Below, piece after piece: positions 23,858-31,732 of a DNA stretch of 64,000 bases. The position numbers were made by a program, and so were the translations under genes. Origin of the DNA: Streptomyces sp. M92 (GTDB lineage Bacteria; Actinomycetota; Actinomycetes; Streptomycetales; Streptomycetaceae). The stretch lies in the NCBI RefSeq assembly GCF_028473745.1, contig NZ_CP101137.1, positions 6,696,001 to 6,760,000 on the forward strand. Direction: 5' to 3'. The notes below the pieces were generated by a model. It did not search any database and was not told the DNA's origin. It saw nothing but the letters and a program-made list of their open reading frames with translations. Position 1 is the first letter of the stretch, and each line of letters starts with the position of its first letter.

Positions 23858-23954
23858 CCTGTCCTCCGCAATCGCCGTGGTCCGGCGGCGTTTTGACGCC
23901 CTTGTTTATTAAAGGTTGTTGCAGTTCTCTGCGACGATAAGGCGGCCCACCCCC

Positions 23955-23968
23955 TTGGTCAAGACCAA
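23955..23968. promoter_or_regulatory. DasR (dre)-like operator TTGGTC-aa-GACCAA
   Basis: A 14-bp inverted repeat with perfect 6-bp arms, 98 bp upstream of the GntR/HutC gene. It resembles the dre consensus recognised by DasR-type GntR regulators (GGTCTAGACC core), with AA in place of TA at the centre. The site and gene pairing suggest autoregulation. Confidence 0.55.
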
Positions 23969-23985
23969 TCCGGCGACCGGACGGC

Positions 23986-24015
23986 GAAAGCCCCCGTCGC
24001 GGGACGGGGGCTTTC
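23986..24015. terminator. Strong hairpin terminator after the ECF41 sigma gene
   Basis: GAAAGCCCCCGTC and GACGGGGGCTTTC form a perfect 13-bp stem around a GCGG loop, extendable by one C-G pair. It lies 53 bp past the stop of the sigma factor gene and insulates it from the GntR gene on the same strand. Confidence 0.85.
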
Positions 24016-24067
24016 GGGGGTCGTGGCCGGCCGGCGGGGCGCCGCGGTGCGGTGCCGTGCGGCGTGG

Positions 24068-24955
24068 CTAGCCGAGGTCGGCGAGGTGACGCAGCTTGTC
24101 GGGGTTGCGGACGACGTAGATCGACTGGACCCGTCCGTCGGCGACGTCGAGCTGGAAGACGGAGTCCGGCTTGCCGCCGGACAGGACGAGCAGGGCCGGT
24201 CCGCCGTTGAGCTCCAGGAAGCGGAAGGAGACGTCCGGGACACCCTTGCGCGCGGCGCCCTGCAGGAAGCGGCCCACCTTGTCGGCGCTCTCCAGCACCC
24301 GCAGCGGCGCCCTGGACTTGCCGCCGCTGTCGCCGATCAGCCGGACGTCCGGGGCGAGCAGGGCCATCAGACCGTCCAGGTCGCCGTCGGCCGCGGCGGC
24401 GAGGAAGCGTTCGGTCAGGTCGCGGCGCTGGGCCGGATCGACGTCGTAGCGCGGCCGGCGCTCCTCGACGTGCTTGCGGGCGCGCCCGGCGAGCTGGCGC
24501 ACCGCGGCCTCGCCGCGTTCCAGCATGGCGGCGATGTCGGCGTAGGGGTAGCCGAACGCCTCCCGCAGGACGAACACCGCCCGCTCCAGCGGGGACAGCG
24601 ATTCCAGCACCACGAGGACGGCGAAGGACACCGAGTCGGCGAGGACGGCGCGCTCGGCGGTGTCCGGCACGGTCTGGCCGAAGTCCGTGGCGCAGGGCTC
24701 GGGCAGCCACGGTCCGACGTACGTCTCGCCCCGCGACTTGATCTGGCGCAGCCGGTCGATGGCCAGTCGGGTGGTGGTCCGCACCAGGTAGCCGCGCGGT
24801 TCACGGACTGCGGAGCGGTCGGCGCCGGACCAGCGCAGCCAGGCCTCCTGGACCACGTCCTCCGCGTCGGCGAGGCGGCCCAGCATGCGGTAGGCGACGC
24901 CCAGGAGGACGGGGCGGTGCTCTTCGAAGACGTCGGTCGCGGTTTCGGTGGTCAC
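24068..24955 (-). CDS. ECF41-family sigma factor (SigJ-like) with SnoaL-like C-terminal domain
   Basis: A 295-residue extracytoplasmic-function sigma factor. Region 2 is at about residues 10-75 (LLGVAYRMLGRLADAEDVVQ then EAWLRW), region 4 at about 110-165 (LESLSPLERAVFVLREAFGY, YADIAAMLERGEAAVRQL), and a SnoaL-like domain fills about 175-290. ECF41 hallmarks are the C-terminal NPDKL motif (present in RNPDKLRHL) and a DGGGK linker motif, here DSGGK. In ECF41 factors the C-terminal domain acts as built-in activator and inhibitor. It starts with GTG and is divergent from an alpha/beta hydrolase gene, its likely target. Confidence 0.9.
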   Translation of the reverse strand: MTTETATDVFEEHRPVLLGVAYRMLGRLADAEDVVQEAWLRWSGADRSAVREPRGYLVRTTTRLAIDRLRQIKSRGETYVGPWLPEPCATDFGQTVPDTAERAVLADSVSFAVLVVLESLSPLERAVFVLREAFGYPYADIAAMLERGEAAVRQLAGRARKHVEERRPRYDVDPAQRRDLTERFLAAAADGDLDGLMALLAPDVRLIGDSGGKSRAPLRVLESADKVGRFLQGAARKGVPDVSFRFLELNGGPALLVLSGGKPDSVFQLDVADGRVQSIYVVRNPDKLRHLADLG

Positions 24956-25161
24956 CGTTCCATCCCAGCGGACGCGTGCGGCCGTGTCCAGGCGGAATCA
25001 CCCCCGCCCGAAGCCGACCGGTGACCGGGGGCTACCCGTCGGTAGCTCTTACTGACAAGGTGTCTACGCAACGTCGTCGTTCATCCGTTCCCGGCGACAT
25101 GCGTTCCTACGACGCGTGTTCCCACAACACGTGTTCCCGACAAGGAGCAACAAGGAGCCCC
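24956..25161. promoter_or_regulatory. Divergent promoter region of ECF41 sigma and hydrolase genes, with 15-nt tandem repeats
   Basis: The 206-bp region holds TGACAAG-N15-CGTC starting near 25052, loosely like ECF41 promoters (TGTCACA-N16-CGTC as I recall them). Just before the hydrolase start are three 15-nt tandem units, 25102-25116, 25117-25131 and 25132-25146, each with a (C/T)GTTCC(C/T) core; the segment just before them is a weaker fourth copy. AAGGAG twice near 25143 and 25153 serves as ribosome-binding site. Confidence 0.4.
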
Positions 25162-26040
25162 ATGTCCGAAACGCTCTCCTTCACGGCCCCCACCGAGCAC
25201 GGTCCGCAGGACATCACCCTCGCCTACGCGCGCCTGGGTGAGGGCGAGCCGTTGCTGCTGCTGCACGGCATAGGCCACCACCGGCAGGCCTGGGACCCGG
25301 TGGTCGACATCCTCGCGACCGAGCGCGAGGTGGTGGCCGTGGACCTGCCGGGGTTCGGGCAGTCGTCCGCACTGCCGCACGGCCTGCCGCACGATCTGCC
25401 GACGATGAACGCGATACTCGGCGCCTTCTGCGCGGCGCTGGGGCTCGACCGGCCGCACGTGGCCGGCAACTCGCTGGGCGGTCTGCTGGCCCTGGAGCTC
25501 GGCCGCGAGAACCTGGTGCGGTCGGTGACGGCCCTGTCCCCGGCCGGCTTCTGGACGCAGGCCGAGCGGCGCTACGCCTTCGGCGTCCTGATGGGGATGC
25601 GCCGGACCGCCCGGAGCCTGCCCCTCCCGCTGGTCGAACGGCTGTCCCGCACCGCGGTCGGCCGCACCGCGCTGACGAGTACGATCTACGCCCGTCCCGG
25701 CCGCCGCTCCCCCGAGGCGGTCGTCGCCGAGACGCTGGCGCTCGCACACGCGCAGGGGTTCTCCGAGACGCTCCGGACCGGACGGAGCGTGCTGTTCACC
25801 GACGACGTGCCCGGCGTCCCCGTCACCGTGGCGTGGGGTGACCGGGACCGGCTGCTCCTGCCCCGGCAGGGCATACGCGCCAAGCACGCCATGCCGCGGG
25901 CCCGCCTGGTGCGGCTGCCCGGCTGCGGCCACGTCCCGATGAACGACGACCCGGCGCTGGTCGCCCGCGTTCTCCTGGACGGCAGCAGGGCTCAGCCGGC
26001 CAGGGCCTTGAGGACCTCGTTCAGCACGGTCGCGTTGTAG
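25162..26040 (+). CDS. Alpha/beta-fold hydrolase
   Basis: A 292-residue hydrolase. The oxyanion HG is in LLLLHGIGHHRQAW (about residue 32), the nucleophile elbow is VAGNSLGGLLALE (serine in G-N-S-L-G), the acid is Asp in VTVAWGDRDRLLL and the catalytic His is in LPGCGHVPMNDDP. No signal peptide. The acting substrate is unknown; relatives include epoxide hydrolase-like and haloperoxidase-like enzymes. The gene is divergent from the ECF41 sigma factor. Its last 49 bp overlap the 3' end of the convergent lipase-like gene. Confidence 0.88.
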   Translation: MSETLSFTAPTEHGPQDITLAYARLGEGEPLLLLHGIGHHRQAWDPVVDILATEREVVAVDLPGFGQSSALPHGLPHDLPTMNAILGAFCAALGLDRPHVAGNSLGGLLALELGRENLVRSVTALSPAGFWTQAERRYAFGVLMGMRRTARSLPLPLVERLSRTAVGRTALTSTIYARPGRRSPEAVVAETLALAHAQGFSETLRTGRSVLFTDDVPGVPVTVAWGDRDRLLLPRQGIRAKHAMPRARLVRLPGCGHVPMNDDPALVARVLLDGSRAQPARALRTSFSTVAL

Positions 26041-26861
26041 GGCATGCTCACGTGCGGCGTGTGGTCGTCCGGATCGATGTCCTGGAGGACGATGTTGTTG
26101 ACGTGGCGGCCCTCGGTCCTCGCGAGGGCGCACGACGTGTACGGAGTGACCACGTCGTCGTACTGGGTGGCGATGACGGTGTGGCGGACGCCCTCCGTCG
26201 TCTCGCCGAGATCGACCAGCTCGCGCTGGAAGGGGTGGTCGTGCTGGAGCTGCGGCCAGGCCGGCACGACCTCCCCGACGGCGCCCTGTTCGAGGAGTTC
26301 CACCGCGCCGGGAATCTGGCGGGCGAGGTTCATCAGCCCCTGGCCCGTGACTCCGTGGTTGCTGGGCGCGATGCCGACGAAGTTGCGCACCTTGGGTCCT
26401 CCGCCCAGGGCGTTCAGGTAGTAGCGCGGCACCATACCGCCCTGCGAGAAGCCGACCACGTCGACCTGCTGGGCGCCGGTCCGCCGCAGTACCTCGTCGA
26501 CGAAGTCCGCGAGCTGCCGGGCGGAGCGCTTGATGTCGCCCAGGCCGAAGAGCACGGGGTGGCCGTGCCGGCCGTAGTCGAGCCGGAAGACCCGGTGACC
26601 GTGCTGTCGCAGCAGCGGTGCCGCCGTGTTCCAGGTGTAGCCGCGGTTGCCGAAGGTGCCGTGCACGAGCACCACCGGACGCGGATGCTCCTCGGTGGGC
26701 GGGTCGTTCCAGTCGTCCTCTCCCGCCTGTACGTCGACGGTGGCGATGACCTGCGCCCCGCCGGCCTGGGCGACCGCGCCCAGGCGGTGCGGGGCCTCGG
26801 TGATGTCGGTGACGACGTCGTCCGAGGTGACGCCGGGGAGGCGGGGGCTGAGGAAGCTCAT
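25992..26861 (-). CDS. Triacylglycerol lipase/esterase-like hydrolase
   Basis: A 289-residue alpha/beta hydrolase of the class 2 lipase (EstA/LipA-like) type. The oxyanion region is VVLVHGTFGNRGYTWN, the nucleophile is in VDVVGFSQGGMVPRYYLNAL (G-F-S-Q-G), the acid lies in TQYDDVVTPYTS and the His in DDHTPHVSMPYN. Secreted relatives carry signal peptides, but this one does not. The start at 26861 is fixed by GGGAG seven bases upstream; an ATG eight codons earlier lacks such a site. It follows the ketosynthase gene by 138 bp on the same strand and may belong to the biosynthetic region, for example as an editing or tailoring esterase. Confidence 0.85.
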   Translation of the reverse strand: MSFLSPRLPGVTSDDVVTDITEAPHRLGAVAQAGGAQVIATVDVQAGEDDWNDPPTEEHPRPVVLVHGTFGNRGYTWNTAAPLLRQHGHRVFRLDYGRHGHPVLFGLGDIKRSARQLADFVDEVLRRTGAQQVDVVGFSQGGMVPRYYLNALGGGPKVRNFVGIAPSNHGVTGQGLMNLARQIPGAVELLEQGAVGEVVPAWPQLQHDHPFQRELVDLGETTEGVRHTVIATQYDDVVTPYTSCALARTEGRHVNNIVLQDIDPDDHTPHVSMPYNATVLNEVLKALAG

Positions 26862-26999
26862 GGTGTTCTCCCTTTCGTTGGGCAATGGCGCGGAGTGCGA
26901 ACGATCTCCTCGGTCCCGCGTCCATCGAATTCCGCAACGAACCCGCGACCGGGCGGCGGAGAGGTCGTTCGGACGGCCGCTGCCGCCGCCTGGAGATGC

Positions 27000-28268
27000 T
27001 CACGGTGAAGGAGCGGCCGGCTCCCGGACCGGTTCGGTGGGGCAGCTTCTGAAGGCGAGTACGGCGTTGTGGCCGCCGAAGCCGAAGGAATGGCTCAGGG
27101 CGAGGTCGACGGGCTGGGCCCGGCTGGTGCCGGTGACGGCGTTGATCTCGGTGTCTCCTTCCTGTTTCTCGAGGTTGGCCACGGGAGGCACCCGGCCGTG
27201 CGCCACGGACAGGGCGGTGATCGCCGCCTCGACCGCCCCGGCCGCGCCGAGCAGGTGGCCGAGGGTGCCCTTGACGGAGGTCACGGGGGGCTGGTGAGGG
27301 AAGAGGCGACGGATCAGACGGGCCTCGGCGGCGTCGTTGAGCGGCGTGCTGGTGCCGTGCGCGTTGATGTGCTGTACGTCCGCGGGGCGGGCGCCGGCGT
27401 CGTCGAGGGCCCGCCGCACGGCGAGGGCGGCGCCCTCGCCCTCGGGGTCGGGTGCCACGGGGTGGTGGGCGTCGGACGATGCTCCGTAGCCCGCCAGCAG
27501 AGCGTAGCCGGGGCGTCCGCGCGCCCTGGCCGCACTCGCCGGCTCCAGGACCAGGGCCGCACCGCCCTCCGCCATGACGAAGCCGTCCCGGGCGGTGTCG
27601 AAGGGCCGGGAGGCGGCCTGCGGGTCGTCGCCGCGCCGGGACAGCGCGCCCATCCGGTCGAAGCCGGTCACCCAGAAAGGCTGTACGACCGCGTCGGATG
27701 CCCCCGCGACGGCGATGTCGCAGGCCCCGGAGCGCAGGAGTTGCAGGGCGGTGCCGATGGCGGTGGCGCCGGAGGCGCAGGCGGTGACCGTGCACAGCGC
27801 CGGGCCCCGGGCACGCAGGTGGATGGTGAGCTGTCCGGTGGCCATGTTGGGCAGGAACATCGGCAGCAGCATCGGCGAGACGCGTGCCGGGCCCGTTTCG
27901 AGTAGTTTGCGGTGCTGTTCCAGCATGGTGCCGGTGCCGCCGGCCGAGCTGCCGAAGACCACCGCGACGCGGTCCGCGTCCCAGTCGGCCGGGTCCAGGC
28001 CGGCGTCGGAAACCGCCTCCAGGGCGGTGTGGAGGGCGAACTGGGTGAAGCGGTCGTACTGCCAGGGGCGTGCGCCGGGGACGTGATCGCGGGGGGAGAA
28101 GTCCGGTACGAGGCAGGCGAAGTCGACCGGCAGACCCTTGAGTTCGGGGACGAACCGGGCGGTGGGGCGGCCCGCGCACACGCCGTCCCAGGTGGCCTCG
28201 CGGCCGGTGCCGGCCGGAGTGACCAGGCCGATCCCGGTGACGGCGACGTCGGGCCGGGCGCCGGTCAC
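27000..28268 (-). CDS. FabF-type beta-ketoacyl-ACP synthase (KS)
   Basis: A 422-residue condensing enzyme with an intact triad: Cys164 in VTACASGATA, His304 in INAHGTSTPLND and His338 in KGTLGHLLGA. It is a complete single KS, not a chain-length factor (the active Cys is present) and not a PKS module. It would extend an ACP-bound acyl chain with malonyl-ACP. ATG overlaps the stop of the upstream ACP gene by 4 bp. It is the last gene of the left block, and no ketoreductase, dehydratase or enoylreductase is encoded nearby, so reduction must be supplied by primary FAS or the chain remains unreduced. Confidence 0.92.
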   Translation of the reverse strand: MTGARPDVAVTGIGLVTPAGTGREATWDGVCAGRPTARFVPELKGLPVDFACLVPDFSPRDHVPGARPWQYDRFTQFALHTALEAVSDAGLDPADWDADRVAVVFGSSAGGTGTMLEQHRKLLETGPARVSPMLLPMFLPNMATGQLTIHLRARGPALCTVTACASGATAIGTALQLLRSGACDIAVAGASDAVVQPFWVTGFDRMGALSRRGDDPQAASRPFDTARDGFVMAEGGAALVLEPASAARARGRPGYALLAGYGASSDAHHPVAPDPEGEGAALAVRRALDDAGARPADVQHINAHGTSTPLNDAAEARLIRRLFPHQPPVTSVKGTLGHLLGAAGAVEAAITALSVAHGRVPPVANLEKQEGDTEINAVTGTSRAQPVDLALSHSFGFGGHNAVLAFRSCPTEPVREPAAPSP

Positions 28269-28522
28269 GGCTTGACGGCCTGGGCGATGAGGTCGGCCAC
28301 GCCGGCCAGGGTGAGGTCCGGGTCGGCCTCGCCGTCCTGTACTTCGATGCCGAGTTCCTCGGTGAGTACGACGAAGAGCTCCACCACGGCCAGCGAGTCG
28401 AGGTCCAGCTGTTCGAAGGTCGCGGTGGGGACGATGGCCTCGGGGGGCACCTCGAACTTGTTGCTGAGAACCGAGGCGAGCAGGTCGTAGGCGCGGCTGT
28501 GGGGGGTGGTGTCGGTGGTCAT
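28265..28522 (-). CDS. Acyl carrier protein
   Basis: An 85-residue ACP. The phosphopantetheine-attachment serine is Ser43 in EQLDLDSLAVVELFVVL. The helix pattern is standard and the protein is acidic. The start MTTDTTPHSRAYD follows GAAAGGA. The 103-bp gap to the upstream E2 gene contains a short tandem repeat; downstream it is translationally coupled to the KS. It probably serves that KS as chain carrier. Confidence 0.9.
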   Translation of the reverse strand: MTTDTTPHSRAYDLLASVLSNKFEVPPEAIVPTATFEQLDLDSLAVVELFVVLTEELGIEVQDGEADPDLTLAGVADLIAQAVKP

Positions 28523-28563
28523 GTCAGGATTGTCCTTTCCGGTCCGACGGGCGGTACCCCGGG

Positions 28564-28618
28564 GTGGTGGGGTTCCGAGTGGTGGGGTTCCGTGGTGACG
28601 GAGTTCCGTGGTGGCGGG
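28564..28618. repeat. 15-nt tandem repeat in the E2-ACP intergenic gap
   Basis: GTGGTGGGGTTCCGA (28564-28578), GTGGTGGGGTTCCGT (28579-28593) and the variant GGTGACGGAGTTCCGT (28594-28609), then a partial copy. On the transcribed strand these are CGGAACCCCACCAC-type units just ahead of the ACP ribosome-binding site. Possibly an mRNA processing or translation element, or simple replication slippage. Confidence 0.6.
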
Positions 28619-28625
28619 TCGGCGG

Positions 28626-29744
28626 TCAGCTGAGCGCGGCCGGTGCCTCCAGCTCCGCCTTGACGTCCTCGAGCAGGGCCATCGCGTCCCTGCCGTTGAC
28701 CACCCGGTGGTCGTACACCAGCCCGAGGTGGACGAACCGGTGGCTGCGAGGGGTGCCCTGCGCGTCCAGTCGCACCTGGTCGTCGACGGCACCGATGGAG
28801 AGCACGCAGGTCTGGCCGGGAAAGACGATGGGGGTGGCCAGCACCATGCCCTCCGTGGTGTGCGGGGCGACCATGATGTTGGCCCCGGCGAGTTCGGCGG
28901 CCTGGAACGTGCCCCGGAACGCCTTGCTCCGGAAGCCGGTCAGCAGGTCGGCGATCCGGTCGCTGCTCAGCTCGGCGGCGTCGTGCACCACCGGGGTGTA
29001 CAGACCTCGGCCCGCGTCCATGGTGACGCCCACATGGGCCCGTTGGCTCTCGCGTACCGCGCCGTCGTCGGTGAGCGCGGCGAACATCAGGGGGTGTGCC
29101 GCGTGCCGGCGCGCCACCGCCTTGATCAGCAGGACGGGCAGGGAGACGAAACTGCCGGTGCGCTCGGACAGCTGCCGCGCCAGTTCCTCCGCCTGCCCGA
29201 CGTCGACCTTGGCGTAGGCGGCCGCGGCCGGAACGGTCCGCATCGACTCGGTCACCACCGCCCCCACCGTCCGCTGTCGCTTCGACAGTTGGCGCTGGGG
29301 GGAGGAGGGCGCCGACGCGGCCCGCCGCACCAGGTCCTCGACATCGGCCGTACGGACCACCGTGCGCCCGAGCCCGCGCAGCTCCGCCTCGGACACGCCG
29401 TGGCTGTCGGCGAGCGCACGGGCCGCGTTGGTGATGCTCAGCTCCGCGCCGGGGGGCGCGGATGCCGTCGCCGGGGTGGCGGCCGACGCCCGGTAGGAGT
29501 CGCGCGCCTCGGCCGACTCGAAGAGGTACGCGATGGTCTGCCCCGGCCTGCAGTCCTGGCCGCCGCCGACGAGGACGTGCAGGATTCCGGGGCCGGTGCT
29601 CTCGATCTCCTCACTGGCCTTGGAGGTCTCCACGACCGCCAGCGGTTCCTCGCCCTCGATGCTGCTGCCGTCGGGGACGAGCCACTCGACCAGGGTGTAG
29701 CTGGAGTCGTTCGTGTTGAGCGTGGGCAGCTCGATGCCGATCAC
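28626..29744 (-). CDS. Lipoyl-bearing 2-oxoacid dehydrogenase E2-like acyltransferase
   Basis: A 372-residue protein with complete E2 architecture: lipoyl domain at about residues 1-78 with lipoyl-lysine Lys42 (ETSKASEEI), a peripheral-subunit-binding-like segment at about 103-138 (NAARALADSHGVSEAELRGL) and the catalytic domain at about 150-365. The catalytic HxxxDG reads H346-RVV-N350-G, so the usual Asp is Asn. With the two E1 subunits upstream it should move an acyl or hydroxyacyl group onto lipoate and then onto an ACP or CoA. GTG start overlaps the E1-beta stop (GTGA). No E3 gene is nearby. Confidence 0.88.
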   Translation of the reverse strand: MIGIELPTLNTNDSSYTLVEWLVPDGSSIEGEEPLAVVETSKASEEIESTGPGILHVLVGGGQDCRPGQTIAYLFESAEARDSYRASAATPATASAPPGAELSITNAARALADSHGVSEAELRGLGRTVVRTADVEDLVRRAASAPSSPQRQLSKRQRTVGAVVTESMRTVPAAAAYAKVDVGQAEELARQLSERTGSFVSLPVLLIKAVARRHAAHPLMFAALTDDGAVRESQRAHVGVTMDAGRGLYTPVVHDAAELSSDRIADLLTGFRSKAFRGTFQAAELAGANIMVAPHTTEGMVLATPIVFPGQTCVLSIGAVDDQVRLDAQGTPRSHRFVHLGLVYDHRVVNGRDAMALLEDVKAELEAPAALS

Positions 29745-30754
29745 TTCGTCGCCTCCGTGATCGCGCGGTGGATGGTGGACGGCTGGAGCAGCACGTCGTG
29801 CTCCAGGTGCGCCGCGGTCGGTACGATGCTCGGCTCGGCACTCAGCGGCAGCACCGGGCGGGCCAGTCGGCTCCACAGCTGCTCGTGGAGTTGCTGTGCG
29901 ACCAGTTCGCCCCAGGTCCCGTCGGCCGTGGAGTCCTCGATGACGCAGATGCGGTCGGCACGGGACAGCACCGGGAGCAGCGCCTTGCTGTCGAAGGGGT
30001 AGAGCTGGGAGGGCACCAGCAGCTCACACGTGATCTCCTCTTCGAGGAGCAGGGTGCGCAGGGCGGTGACGGCCCGTTCGGTGAGGCCGCCCGGGGCCAT
30101 GAGGATCCAGTCGGGGGGCCCGCAGTCCGGCGCGAACACCCGGGCGGTCTCGCTGGGATCGGCCAGCACCTCGTAGCGGAAGAGGTCGTCCACGACCCCG
30201 TCCTGGTACATGGCGCGGGTGTAGAGCACCTTGTCCTCGAAGAGCACACCGGGCTCCTCGCGGTCGAGCATCGCGGTCAGTACGCGCTGGTTGTCGTGGA
30301 ACGGGGTGACTTCCCGCAGGTGCAGCGAGGGAATGCCGAGGAAGTGCTTCTGCAGGCTCTGGCTGTGCGTCGGGCCGTACCCCCGGTTGCCGCCGGTGGG
30401 GCAGCGGACGACCATGCTCATCGGGACCCTGCGGCCGTACATCGACACGGACTTGGCGGCGAAGTTCAGCAGTGGGTCGAAGGCCAGCGCGGCGAAGTCC
30501 GAGAACATCATCTCGACCACGGACCGGTTGCCGGCCAGGGCCAGGCCCGCGCCCACGCCGGCGATGCCGCCTTCGCTCAGCGGTGAGGAGAGCACCCGGT
30601 CCGGGAAGCGGTCGGAGAGCCCCCGGGTCACTTTGAACGCCCCACCGTAGGGGTCGGCGACGTCCTCGCCGATCAGATAGGTGCCGGGGTGGGCGCCGAG
30701 GATGTGGTGCAGTGCGCTGTTGAGGTTCTCGGCCACGCGCTGGCGCCTGGTCAT
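29741..30754 (-). CDS. 2-Oxoacid dehydrogenase-type E1 component, beta subunit
   Basis: A 337-residue transketolase-like beta subunit. It shows LIGEDVADPYGGAFKVTRGL (the Glu activating TPP), SPLSEGGIAGVGAGLALAG, RCPTGGNRGYGPTHSQSLQ and VPSQLYPFDSKAL, as in pyruvate/branched-chain E1-beta. The ATG at 30754 overlaps the stop of E1-alpha by 4 bp (ATGA), and its own stop overlaps the E2 GTG, so the three are made together. It forms the TPP-dependent heterotetramer with the alpha subunit. The substrate could be pyruvate, a branched 2-oxoacid or, by analogy with quinocarcin-type systems, a ketose. Confidence 0.9.
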   Translation of the reverse strand: MTRRQRVAENLNSALHHILGAHPGTYLIGEDVADPYGGAFKVTRGLSDRFPDRVLSSPLSEGGIAGVGAGLALAGNRSVVEMMFSDFAALAFDPLLNFAAKSVSMYGRRVPMSMVVRCPTGGNRGYGPTHSQSLQKHFLGIPSLHLREVTPFHDNQRVLTAMLDREEPGVLFEDKVLYTRAMYQDGVVDDLFRYEVLADPSETARVFAPDCGPPDWILMAPGGLTERAVTALRTLLLEEEITCELLVPSQLYPFDSKALLPVLSRADRICVIEDSTADGTWGELVAQQLHEQLWSRLARPVLPLSAEPSIVPTAAHLEHDVLLQPSTIHRAITEATK

Positions 30755-31722
30755 CGGGCCTCCCATCGGGACGCCGGACGCGCGCCGACCTCTCGTACGA
30801 CGGCGGCGACGGCCTCCGCCTGTGCCTGGTCGGTGGCGGCGAACTGTGCGGGATGGTCCTGTCGGTAGCGGCGGTACCAGTCGTGCCGGGCCGCTCGCTC
30901 ACGGACCTCGGCCGCGCGCGTGTCGTCCCCCTTGCTGTGCGGGCCCACGCGGTGGGTGACGCACTCGACCACGTACGGCCGGTGCCGGTCGCGGACCTGC
31001 TCGACCACGGGGGTGAGGGCGGCGCGTACGTCGGTGACGTCCACGGAGTCGAGCCGCAGGTGCCCGACGCCGAAGGCCGCCGCCCGGGCCTCGACGGTGC
31101 CGGACATCTGCCGCTCGGTCGGTGTCGACTGGGCGATCCCGTTGTGCTCCACCACGACGAGCACCGGGACCTGCCACAACTGCGCCATGTTGAGTGCCTC
31201 GTACACGGCGCCCTCGCCCCAGGTGCCGTCGCCGATGTGGACCACCGCGATCCGGCCCGGCTCGGCCCCCTTCAGGTGCAGGCCGACTCCCACGGCGACG
31301 GGCAGGCTCTGGCCCTGTACGCCGGTCGACAGATAGCGGTCGCGGTAGATGTGCTGACTGCCGCCCACGCCGTGGCAGACGGCGCCGGCCCGCCCCATGA
31401 TCTCCGCGAGCAGACCGTGCGGGTCGTGGAAGCGGGCCAGGTAGTGGCCGTGCCCGCGGTGGTTGCTGAAGACGTAGTCGCCCTCGTCCAGCAGCGGGTA
31501 GAGCGCGACGGGGATGTACTCCTGGCCGAGGCAGGTGTGCGTGGTGCCGTGCAGCCGGCCCTGGGAGAACAGCTCCAGCACGGCCAGTTCGAAGTGGCGG
31601 ATCATCAGCAGGGTGCCGAGGTCGGCGTCGGACAGACGGGACAGGGGACGGGCCACGACACCGGCTTCGGGTTCGCCGGCGGGCCTGAGGCCGACCGCGG
31701 GGGACGCGGACGTGACGTTCAT
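30751..31722 (-). CDS. 2-Oxoacid dehydrogenase-type E1 component, alpha subunit
   Basis: A 323-residue TPP-binding subunit. The TPP/Mg motif starts at GDG 164-166 (HIGDGTWGEGAVYEALNMA) and ends at Asn194 (VVVEHNG), the standard spacing. The HRGHGHYLA segment near residue 88 matches the phosphorylation-loop/active-site region of E1-alpha. The first ~25 residues are a flexible leader. It lies 10 bp downstream of the KASIII gene. The dedicated E1 genes inside a condensing-enzyme cluster argue for a special starter unit rather than central metabolism. Confidence 0.9.
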   Translation of the reverse strand: MNVTSASPAVGLRPAGEPEAGVVARPLSRLSDADLGTLLMIRHFELAVLELFSQGRLHGTTHTCLGQEYIPVALYPLLDEGDYVFSNHRGHGHYLARFHDPHGLLAEIMGRAGAVCHGVGGSQHIYRDRYLSTGVQGQSLPVAVGVGLHLKGAEPGRIAVVHIGDGTWGEGAVYEALNMAQLWQVPVLVVVEHNGIAQSTPTERQMSGTVEARAAAFGVGHLRLDSVDVTDVRAALTPVVEQVRDRHRPYVVECVTHRVGPHSKGDDTRAAEVRERAARHDWYRRYRQDHPAQFAATDQAQAEAVAAVVREVGARPASRWEAR

Positions 31723-31732
31723 GAGGTGCTCC

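Noticed and set aside
27000..28268. Classical aromatic type II PKS (KS-alpha/KS-beta/ACP)
   Set aside because: There is no chain-length factor and no aromatase/cyclase next to the KS; the E1/E2 and KASIII partners point to a fatty-acid-like starter system instead.
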